This document shows, in pieces, positions 7,823-13,874 of a DNA stretch of 18,023 nt; within the stretch, counting starts at the first letter, position 1, and every line of letters begins with the position of its first letter. The translations under genes and the position numbers were made by a program. The stretch is from Actinomycetales bacterium UBA1416 (GTDB lineage: Bacteria; Actinomycetota; Actinomycetes; Actinomycetales; Actinomycetaceae): positions 1 to 18,023 of the forward strand of contig DBPQ01000131.1 of the NCBI GenBank assembly GCA_002304945.1. The letters run 5' to 3'. The notes under the pieces are model-generated. The model ran no database searches and had not been told where the DNA came from. It was given only the letters and a program-made list of their open reading frames with translations.

Positions 7823-7865
7823 TCCCCAACGGCGGGCGCACGATCGTCCGGCGTGCGCTCTTGGG
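7823..7865 (+). repeat. Palindromic repeat, copy 2
   Basis: Second copy, 63 bases downstream of copy 1 and identical to it over 37 positions (7823-7859). The outer pair is CCCAA (7825-7829) with TTGGG (7861-7865), and the inner 7-bp arms are the same as in copy 1. The single change just after the identical block (G to C at 7860) shortens the outer stem by one pair. Confidence 0.85.
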
Positions 7866-7903
7866 CCCCGCCGGGCCGGGGACAACACAAGACCGACCTA
7901 TCA

Positions 7904-7929
7904 GCCGGGGGAACGGTCGTTGCCCCGGC
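7904..7929 (+). other. Hairpin upstream of the Ceb promoter
   Basis: GCCGGGG (7904-7910) and CCCCGGC (7923-7929) are perfect 7-bp arms around a 12-base loop. It lies between the repeat cluster and the -35 at 7972, so it could end read-through from the Mur ligase gene. No T-run follows. Confidence 0.45.
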
Positions 7930-7965
7930 GGGGTCGAACCTCGATCGTTACACCATCGTGACCGA

Positions 7966-8000
7966 AAACGTTTGACACCGCACACCTCGAGCGAGACGCT
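7966..8000 (+). promoter_or_regulatory. Promoter of the Ceb operon
   Basis: A perfect -35 TTGACA (7972-7977) is separated by 17 bases from GACGCT (7995-8000), a weak -10 with A at position 2 and T at position 6. This predicts a start near 8006-8008, just before the first CebR-type operator. The -35 overlaps the palindrome AAACGTTT (7966-7973), which has the central CG of LacI-family operators. Confidence 0.6.
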
Positions 8001-8011
8001 GGTCACACAAC

Positions 8012-8025
8012 TGAGAGCGCTCCCA
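8012..8025 (+). promoter_or_regulatory. CebR/CelR-type operator O1
   Basis: TGAGAGCGCTCCCA matches the known actinobacterial CebR/CelR palindrome TGGGAGCGCTCCCA at 13 of 14 positions. It begins about five bases after the expected transcription start, so a bound repressor would block initiation or early elongation. The LacI-family gene at 12844 is the likely regulator, and cellobiose is the usual inducer for this family. Confidence 0.88.
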
Positions 8026-8045
8026 CCCGTGGAGCAAGCCATGCT

Positions 8046-8059
8046 TGGGAGCGCTCTCA
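8046..8059 (+). promoter_or_regulatory. CebR/CelR-type operator O2
   Basis: TGGGAGCGCTCTCA is the exact reverse complement of O1 and also a 13/14 match to the CebR consensus. The two sites are 34 bases apart centre to centre, a little over three helical turns. O2 lies in the untranslated leader, 45 bases before the GTG start. Confidence 0.88.
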
Positions 8060-8103
8060 GACCAACGAGCGGGTCATCCCGCCCCACAGACGAAGGAGTC
8101 ACA

Positions 8104-9417
8104 GTGCGGACAACACGTATGACAGCCATCGCCGGAACCGCGGCCATGGCACTTGTCCTGGCTGCCTGCGGCGGGAACACCGACGCGGACCCGGACGCCA
8201 CAGGGAGCGCCACCGGCGGAGCGGCCACCGGCGGCGGGGAGGACATCACCCTCACCGTGGCCACGTTCAACGAGTTCGGCTACGAGGAACTGGTCCAGGA
8301 GTACATGGACCTCAATCCGGGCATCACCGTGGAACACAAGAAGGCCGCCACCGCGGACGAGGCGCGCGCCAACCTGAACACCCGCCTCGCGGCCGGATCG
8401 GGCCTGGCGGACGTCGAGGCCGTCGAGGTGGACTGGATGCCCGAGATGATGCAGTACTCGGATCGGTTCGTGGACCTCACCGACCCTGAGCTCGAGGGCC
8501 GCTGGCTGAAGTGGAAGACCGATGCCGCCACCACCGCGGACGGCATGCTCATGGGCTACGGCACGGACATCGGCCCCGAGGGCGTCTGCTACCGCTCCGA
8601 CCTCTTCGAGCAGGCCGGCCTGCCCACGGACCGTGAGGAGGTCGCCCAGCTCCTCGAGGGTGACTGGGACACCTACTTCGAGGTCGGAAAGCAGTTCACC
8701 GACGCCACCGGCATCGCCTGGTTCGACGCTGCGGACGGCATCTTCCAGGGCATGATCAACCAGCTCGACAACCCCTTCGAGGAGTCGGACGGCACGCCCA
8801 TCCCGCTGGACGAGAACGCCGCCATCAAGGACATCTACGACAGGCTCATGGCCGCATCGATCGATGACGACCTCTCCGCGGACCTCACCCAGTGGAGCGA
8901 GGACTGGAACAACGCCTTCCAGAACGACGGCTTCGCCACCATGCTCTGCCCGGGCTGGATGCTCGGTGTCATCGAGGGCAACGCGGCCGGCGTCGAGGGC
9001 TGGGACATCGCCGACGTCTTCCCCGGCGGTGGCGGGAACTGGGGCGGCTCGTACCTGACCGTGCCCACCCAGACCCCGTACCCGGACGAGGCCAAGGCTC
9101 TCGCCGCGTGGCTGACGGCCCCCGAGCAGCAGCTCAAGGCCTACGCCTCCAAGGGCACCTTCCCGAGCCAGGTCGAGGCCCTCGAGAGCGAGGAACTGCT
9201 CTCCTCCACCAACGCGTTCTTCAACGACGCCCCCTCCGGTGAGATCCTCTCCAACCGCGCGGCGGCCGTGTCGGTGACTCCGTTCAAGGGCCCGAACTAC
9301 TTCTCGATCCGCGCCCTCGTCTCCGACGCGATCAACCGCGCCGACGTCGACGGAACCGACGATCCCGCCACCTCCTGGGACAAGGCCGTCCAGGCGTACG
9401 TGGACCTCGGCATCTAG
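8104..9417 (+). CDS. cebE: Cellobiose-type ABC transporter substrate-binding lipoprotein
   Basis: A 437-residue sugar-receptor lipoprotein of the SBP_bac_1 type. The signal peptide ends in the lipobox LAAC with Cys22 lipidated, followed by a Gly/Thr/Asp-rich linker and the mature start EDITLTVATFNEFGYEELVQEY. Later landmarks are NLNTRLAAGSGLADVEAVEVDW, GTDIGPEGVCYRSDLFEQAGLP and AKALAAWLTAPEQQ. It should capture cello-oligosaccharides outside the cell and feed the two permeases downstream. The GTG at 8104 is chosen because AAGGAG (8093-8098) lies five bases upstream and the full signal peptide follows; the next in-frame ATG (8119) would shorten the basic N-region. The name cebE is inferred from operon order, the CebR-type operators and the linked GH1 gene, not from ligand evidence. 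Confidence 0.9.
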   Translation: MRTTRMTAIAGTAAMALVLAACGGNTDADPDATGSATGGAATGGGEDITLTVATFNEFGYEELVQEYMDLNPGITVEHKKAATADEARANLNTRLAAGSGLADVEAVEVDWMPEMMQYSDRFVDLTDPELEGRWLKWKTDAATTADGMLMGYGTDIGPEGVCYRSDLFEQAGLPTDREEVAQLLEGDWDTYFEVGKQFTDATGIAWFDAADGIFQGMINQLDNPFEESDGTPIPLDENAAIKDIYDRLMAASIDDDLSADLTQWSEDWNNAFQNDGFATMLCPGWMLGVIEGNAAGVEGWDIADVFPGGGGNWGGSYLTVPTQTPYPDEAKALAAWLTAPEQQLKAYASKGTFPSQVEALESEELLSSTNAFFNDAPSGEILSNRAAAVSVTPFKGPNYFSIRALVSDAINRADVDGTDDPATSWDKAVQAYVDLGI

Positions 9418-9430
9418 CCCTCCCGACGAC

Positions 9431-9463
9431 GGCGGGGGCGCCGTCCTCCCCGGCTCCCCCGCC
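9431..9463 (+). other. Hairpin between receptor and first permease gene
   Basis: GGCGGGGG (9431-9438) and CCCCCGCC (9456-9463) are perfect 8-bp arms around a 17-base loop. The rest of the 96-base gap is C-rich. As in the Dpp-like operon, the position after the receptor gene suggests mRNA stabilisation or partial attenuation. Confidence 0.55.
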
Positions 9464-9513
9464 ATCCTCCCCAGCTCCCCCCGCCGTCCCTCCCGACCTC
9501 CGAGAGGACCGCC

Positions 9514-10479
9514 ATGGCCAGGCGCGATCGCAATCAGCGGAGTCCTCTGCTCTCGCGCCTCGACGTGGCGGTCTCCCCGTACCTGTTCGTCAGCGCGTTC
9601 TTCCTCCTGTTCGCCGTCGTCGGGCTCTTCCCGCTCCTCCACACCGCCTGGGTGTCGGCGCACGACTGGCACCTGATCGGTGGACAGGGCGACTTCGTGG
9701 GGATCCAGAACTTCGTCGAGATCCTCGGACGGGAGCGGTTCTGGCGGGCCCTCGCCAACACGATCTCGATCTTCCTGCTCTCGACGATCCCGCAGGTGTT
9801 CGTGGCCCTCGCGATCGCGGCGGTGCTGGACGCCAACATCCGCACCCGCACCTTCTGGCGGATGGGGGTCCTCCTGCCCTACGTGGTGGCGCCCGTGGCG
9901 GTCTCCCTGATCTTCGCGAAGGTGTTCGCGGACCAGTCGGGCATCCTCAACGCGATCCTCGGTACGTGGGGGTTCGATCCCATCGGCTTCCACTCGGACA
10001 GGTTCGCCTCGCACGTGGCGATCGCGACCATGCTGGGCTTCCGGTGGACGGGTTACTACGCCCTCGTCCTCCTCGCCGCGATGCAGGCCGTGCCCCGGGA
10101 CCTGTACGAGGCCGCTCTCGTCGACGGCGCCGGCCGCCTGCGCCAGTTCCTCGCCATCACCGTGCCCACGATCCGGGCCACGATCATCTTCGTGGTGATC
10201 GCCGCCACGATCGGCGGCCTCCAGGCCTTCGACGAGCCGCGGATGTACGACACCCTCGGACGGGGCGGATCGGACCGGCAGTGGATGACACTGTCGCTCT
10301 ACCTCTACGAACTGGGCTTCGGGACCCAGAAGAGCCTCGGGCTCGCGGCGGCCGTCGCCTGGATCCTCGCCGTCCTCGTCCTCGCGGTCAGCGCGCTGAA
10401 CCTCCTCATCGCCCGGCGGATCGCCTCCCCGGACGTCCCCCGCCGGGAGCGGCGTGGACGGAAGGAGGTGGCGGCGTGA
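9514..10479 (+). CDS. cebF: Sugar ABC transporter permease, MalF/CebF type
   Basis: A 321-residue inner-membrane permease with six predicted helices; the first spans about residues 20-43 (YLFVSAFFLLFAVVGLFPLL). The EAA coupling loop is at 199-218 (EAALVDGAGRLRQFLAITVP), where the shared ATPase docks. The C-terminus is short and basic (RRERRGRKEVAA). The ATG at 9514 follows a GAGAGGA ribosome-binding site (9502-9508). The stop overlaps the next start (GTGA, 10476-10479), so its translation is coupled to the second permease. The receptor, two permeases and beta-glucosidase order matches the Streptomyces cebEFG-bglC arrangement; the symbol follows from that context. Confidence 0.9.
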   Translation: MARRDRNQRSPLLSRLDVAVSPYLFVSAFFLLFAVVGLFPLLHTAWVSAHDWHLIGGQGDFVGIQNFVEILGRERFWRALANTISIFLLSTIPQVFVALAIAAVLDANIRTRTFWRMGVLLPYVVAPVAVSLIFAKVFADQSGILNAILGTWGFDPIGFHSDRFASHVAIATMLGFRWTGYYALVLLAAMQAVPRDLYEAALVDGAGRLRQFLAITVPTIRATIIFVVIAATIGGLQAFDEPRMYDTLGRGGSDRQWMTLSLYLYELGFGTQKSLGLAAAVAWILAVLVLAVSALNLLIARRIASPDVPRRERRGRKEVAA

Positions 10480-11412
10480 ACTCGGTCCCCGCCGTCGCGC
10501 AGACGTCCGGACGCGGTGCCGCCCGCGCGGCCCGTCGTCGTCTCCGGCGGCACGACGGCGCCGCCCACCGTGCCGCACCGGGTGGCACGGACCGGCGGCC
10601 GGGGTGGGTCACCTACGCGATCCTCACGGTGGTCCTGCTCGCCTCCGTGGCGCCGCTGTGGTTCGCGGTGCTGCTCGCGTCCTCGGATCCCGCGACCATC
10701 GCGCGCGAGCGGATCCCGTCCCCGCTCCCGGGCGGCCGACTGCTGGCCAACATCCAGGTGGTGCTGGGCTCGGACGTGAACTTCTGGCCGGCGCTGTGGA
10801 ACTCGGTGGTCGTCGCGGTCATCACGGCCCTCTCCGTGGCGCTGTTCTCCACCTTGGCGGGCTTCTCGTTCGCGAAGCTGGACTTCCGCGGCCGCACCCC
10901 CCCTGCTGGTGTTCGTCGTCGCCACGATGGCGGTCCCCACCCAGCTCAGCGTCGTACCCCTGTTCATCCTGATGTCCCGGCTCGGCTGGATCGGGGAGCT
11001 GAAGTCCGTGATCGTGCCGGGCCTCGTGACCGCGTTCGGTGTCTTCTGGATGACCCAGTTCCTGCGGGACTCGCTTCCCACCGAGCTCGTCGAGGCCGCC
11101 CGCACCGACGGCTGCTCCCTGTTCCGCACCTTCTGGCACGTCGCGCTGCCGGCAGCCCGGCCCGCGGCCGTGCTGCTCGCGCTGTTCACCTTCGTGGGAT
11201 CGTGGACCACGTTCTTCTGGCCGTACATCGCGCTCGGTTCGGACAACCCCACCCTGCCCGTGGCCCTCCAGCTCCTGAAGGCGTCATACTTCAAGGACTA
11301 CTCGATGATCATGGCGGGGGTCGTGACCGCGACCATCCCCCTGGTCCTGGTCTTCATCGTCGCCGGGCGGCACCTCGTCTCCGGCATCATGCAAGGAGCT
11401 GTCAAGGGATGA
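10476..11412 (+). pseudogene. cebG: Sugar ABC transporter permease, MalG/CebG type, frameshifted
   Basis: The second permease of the importer, split between two reading frames. From GTG 10476 (AAGGAGG ribosome-binding site, 10462-10468) the frame encodes a basic Arg-rich N-terminus, a first helix (WVTYAILTVVLLASVAPLWF) and homology to FSFAKLDFRGRTP, up to residue 142. It then leaves frame in a run of seven C (10897-10903). The rest of the protein resumes in the +1 frame: LLVFVVATMAVPTQLSVVPLF, the EAA loop EAARTDGCSLFRTFWHVALP, and the end GIMQGAVKG at 11412. Removing one C gives a continuous 311-residue permease of normal length. Either the gene is truly broken or phase-variable, or the extra C is a sequencing error. 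The stop overlaps the ATG of the beta-glucosidase. Confidence 0.88.
10897..10903 (+). other. C7 homopolymer at the frameshift point
   Basis: Seven consecutive C residues follow GGCCGCA. Six would keep the permease in frame (Thr-Pro-Leu-Leu-Val); seven shift translation into the frame that continues, without a stop, into the beta-glucosidase. Homopolymers of this length are prone to replication slippage and to sequencing miscounts. Confidence 0.9.
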
Positions 11413-12839
11413 GCACCGTTCTCACGTTCCCCGAGGGATTCTCGTTCGGGACCGCGACCGCCGCCTATCAGATCGAGGGCGCCGTCCACGAGGACGGCCG
11501 CCGCGACTCCATCTGGGACGCGTTCTGCCGGGTGCCCGGCGCGATCGCCAACGGCGAGAACGGGGACGTGGCCTGCGACCATTACCACCGCATGCCGGCC
11601 GACGTCGCCCTCATGGCGGAACTCGGCATCGACACCTACCGCTTCTCCACCTCCTGGGCGCGCGTCCGGCCCGACGACGGCCCCACCAACCCCGCCGGCG
11701 TCGACTTCTACTCGCGCCTGGTCGACGAGCTGCTCTCCCACGGCATCACGCCGTGGCTCACGCTCTACCACTGGGACCTCCCCCAGGCGCTCCAGGAGAA
11801 GGGCGGCTGGACCAACCGGGACACGGCGTACCGCTTCGCGGACTACGCGGAGGTCCTGTTCGCCGCCATCGGGGACCGCGTCCCCACCTGGACCACCCTC
11901 AACGAGCCGTGGTGCTCGTCCTTCCTGGCGTACGCCGGGGGCGAGCACGCGCCGGGCCACACCTCGCCTTCCGAGGCCGTCGACGCCGCCCACCACCTGC
12001 TCCTCGGGCACGGCCTGGCCATCCAGCGGCTGCGCGCCGCCTCCGCCGGCAGCGACGTCCGCCTCGGCATCACCCTGAACCAGTCCGTGACCGACCCGGC
12101 GAACCCGGACGATCCCGCGGACGTGGACGCCGCCCGCCAGGTGGACGGCGCCTTCAACCGCGTGTTCCTCGACCCGCTCTTCCGCGGCGCCTATCCGGCG
12201 GACGTGCTGGAGGACATGGCCGAGCCGGGCCTCGGCCGCGTAGCCCGGGAGGGGGACATGGAGATCATCTCCAGCCCGATCGACGTCCTGGGCGTCAACT
12301 ACTACCGCGGTGAGATGGTCACGGCCCCCGCTCCCGGGGACGACTCGCCGCTCGTCTCCCCGACGCCGCGCGGCCGCCCGAGCCGCAACCCCTACGTGGG
12401 TTCGGAGCGGATCCCGCAGGTCTCCCGCGGCCTGCCCACCACCGCCATGGGCTGGGACATCCAGCCCGAGGGCCTCACCCGCCTCCTGCTGCGCCTGCAC
12501 CGCGAGTACACCGGACCGGCCGGCATCCCGCTGGTCGTCACGGAGAACGGCGCCGCCTTCGACGACGTCCCGGACGAGTCCGGCTTCGTCGACGACTCCG
12601 GCACCCGCCTGGCCTACCTCCGCGACCACGTGGCGGCCCTGCACGCCGCGATCGAGCAGGGCGCGGACGTCCGCGGCTACCTGCAGTGGTCCCTCATGGA
12701 CAACTTCGAGTGGGCGTGGGGGTACGGTCCCCGCTTCGGGCTGGTCCGCGTGGACTACGAGACCCAGCGCCGCACCCCCAAGGCGTCGGGCCTCTGGTAC
12801 GCCGACGTCGCCCGCACGGGACGCGTCGAACTGCCCTGA
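11409..12839 (+). CDS. bglC: GH1 family beta-glucosidase
   Basis: A 476-residue glycoside hydrolase family 1 enzyme, the usual length for the family. The N-terminal signature is FPEGFSFGTATAAYQIEGA. The acid/base glutamate is Glu166 in TLNEP and the nucleophile is Glu379 in VTENG; the substrate-site stretch DNFEWAWGYGPRFGLV is present near the C-terminus. There is no signal peptide, so it acts in the cytoplasm, releasing glucose from imported cellobiose or cello-oligosaccharides. The ATG overlaps the permease stop (ATGA, 11409-11412) with an AAGGG ribosome-binding stretch just upstream. Because of the upstream C7 run, this frame is also continuous with the first part of the permease. The symbol bglC is inferred from the Streptomyces cebEFG-bglC arrangement. 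Confidence 0.94.
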   Translation: MSTVLTFPEGFSFGTATAAYQIEGAVHEDGRRDSIWDAFCRVPGAIANGENGDVACDHYHRMPADVALMAELGIDTYRFSTSWARVRPDDGPTNPAGVDFYSRLVDELLSHGITPWLTLYHWDLPQALQEKGGWTNRDTAYRFADYAEVLFAAIGDRVPTWTTLNEPWCSSFLAYAGGEHAPGHTSPSEAVDAAHHLLLGHGLAIQRLRAASAGSDVRLGITLNQSVTDPANPDDPADVDAARQVDGAFNRVFLDPLFRGAYPADVLEDMAEPGLGRVAREGDMEIISSPIDVLGVNYYRGEMVTAPAPGDDSPLVSPTPRGRPSRNPYVGSERIPQVSRGLPTTAMGWDIQPEGLTRLLLRLHREYTGPAGIPLVVTENGAAFDDVPDESGFVDDSGTRLAYLRDHVAALHAAIEQGADVRGYLQWSLMDNFEWAWGYGPRFGLVRVDYETQRRTPKASGLWYADVARTGRVELP

Positions 12840-12843
12840 CGCG

Positions 12844-13854
12844 ATGGCCGGGTCGGGGAGGGCCACCCTGGAGGACGTCGCGCGCCTGGCCGGGGTGTCG
12901 CGGGCGACGGCGTCGCGCGCGGTGCGTGGCGGGGAACTGGTGAGCGCGGCGAACCGTGAGGCGGTGCGCCGCGCCGTCGCCGATCTCGGCTACGTCCCGA
13001 ACCAGGCCGCCCGCTCGCTGGTGACCCGGCGGACGGACACGATCGCCGTCGTCGTCCCGGAACCCGACGCCCGCATCTTCTCCGACCCGTTCTTCGCCGC
13101 CACGATCGCCGGCGTCGCGGACGTGCTGGAGGACACTCCCAAGCAGATCGTCCTGCTGATCCGCTCCCGCGGCGGGGGCAACGAACGGCTGCTCGGCTAC
13201 CTCGAGGGGGACCACGTCGACGGTGTCGTCGTGGTCTCCCACCACCGCGAGGACCACCTGACCGACCTGATCGCGCGTTCGGGCCTGCCCGCCGCGTTCG
13301 TGGGCCGGCCGTTCTCCTCGCTCGGCGAGCTGCAGTACGTGGACGTGGACAACCGGATGGGCGGGCGGATGGCCGCGGAGTACCTCGTCTCCACGGGGGC
13401 GCGCGCCATCGCCACGATCAGCGGGCCGCTCGACATGTCCGCCGCCCTCGACCGGCTGGAGGGCTGGCGTGAGGCCATCCTGGACGCCGGGCTCGATCCG
13501 TCCATCCAGTACGAGGGCGACTTCACCATGGGCTCCGCCCGGCGGATCGCCGCCCGCCTGCTCGCCGAGCACCCGGAGGTGGACGCGATCTTCGCCGCCA
13601 GCGACCTCATGGCATCCGGGGTGCTGAGCGTGGCCCGGGCCGTCGGCCGCGACGTCCCGGGCGACCTCCGCGTGGTGGGGTTCGACGACGGCCCCGTCGC
13701 CCCCGACACCGACCCGCCGCTCACCACCCTCACCAATCCTGGCCGGGAGCTCGCCGTCGCCGCGACCCGCATGGTGCTCTCCCAGCTCGACCGCCAGGAG
13801 TACCGGGCCCCCGTGATCCTCCGGCCCCGCCTCGTCATCCGCGGCTCCGCCTGA
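12844..13854 (+). CDS. cebR: LacI-family transcriptional repressor, CebR-like
   Basis: A 336-residue LacI/GalR-type regulator. The helix-turn-helix lies at about residues 8-29 (TLEDVARLAGVSRATASRAV), followed by the hinge helix region YVPNQAARSLVTRRTDTIAVV. The ligand-binding core then follows, with typical segments VDNRMGGRMAAEYL, IFAASDLMASGVL, VVGFDDGPVA and PPLTTLTNPGRELA. It starts four bases after the beta-glucosidase stop, with no good ribosome-binding site, so it is probably translated by coupling as the last gene of the operon. The CebR-type operators at 8012 and 8046 imply repression of the whole cluster including itself, with cellobiose or a cello-oligosaccharide as the likely inducer. 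Operator specificity is inferred from sequence similarity. Confidence 0.92.
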   Translation: MAGSGRATLEDVARLAGVSRATASRAVRGGELVSAANREAVRRAVADLGYVPNQAARSLVTRRTDTIAVVVPEPDARIFSDPFFAATIAGVADVLEDTPKQIVLLIRSRGGGNERLLGYLEGDHVDGVVVVSHHREDHLTDLIARSGLPAAFVGRPFSSLGELQYVDVDNRMGGRMAAEYLVSTGARAIATISGPLDMSAALDRLEGWREAILDAGLDPSIQYEGDFTMGSARRIAARLLAEHPEVDAIFAASDLMASGVLSVARAVGRDVPGDLRVVGFDDGPVAPDTDPPLTTLTNPGRELAVAATRMVLSQLDRQEYRAPVILRPRLVIRGSA

Positions 13855-13862
13855 GGCGTGCC

Positions 13863-13874
13863 TACGATGGACCG
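13863..13874 (+). promoter_or_regulatory. -10 element for leaderless S9 peptidase gene
   Basis: TACGAT (13863-13868) is followed by six bases and the GTG at 13875, the same geometry as at 6050 and 558. There is no Shine-Dalgarno. The 20-base gap after the repressor gene therefore seems to carry its own promoter. Confidence 0.6.

Larger units (their letters stand above)
7526..7870. repeat. Cluster of palindromic repeat units, non-coding
   Basis: Nearly all of this stretch is built from copies of one 24-base half-unit, beginning GATCGTTCTGCG and ending TTGGG. Plus-orientation copies lie at 7664-7687 (20/24 identical to the 7717-7740 copy), 7717-7740, 7779-7802 (20/24) and 7842-7865 (21/24). 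An inverted copy lies at 7597-7620 (21/24). Partial copies are at about 7555-7569 (inverted) and 7645-7660 (plus). Frames crossing the region are low-complexity Arg/Pro/Ser and not convincing proteins. It resembles REP-like or other miniature palindromic elements; no transposase is present. Confidence 0.75.

Noticed and set aside
7533..7866. CRISPR array
   Set aside because: Repeats differ in orientation and length, spacers are not unique sequences of uniform size, and no cas gene is nearby.
7168..8103. Upstream extension of the sugar receptor frame through the repeat cluster
   Set aside because: The extension crosses the Mur ligase gene and palindromes with no protein-like content. The GTG at 8104 has a good ribosome-binding site and begins a complete lipoprotein signal peptide.
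7509..8270. 253-codon minus-strand frame across the repeat region
   Set aside because: Its translation is a repetitive Arg/Pro/Thr pattern created by the palindromic units, with no start signal or recognised domain.
8074..10578. 834-codon open frame on the minus strand across the sugar operon
   Set aside because: Composition is low-complexity Arg/Gly/Glu/Asp/Val and it covers real genes on the plus strand. No family motif is visible.
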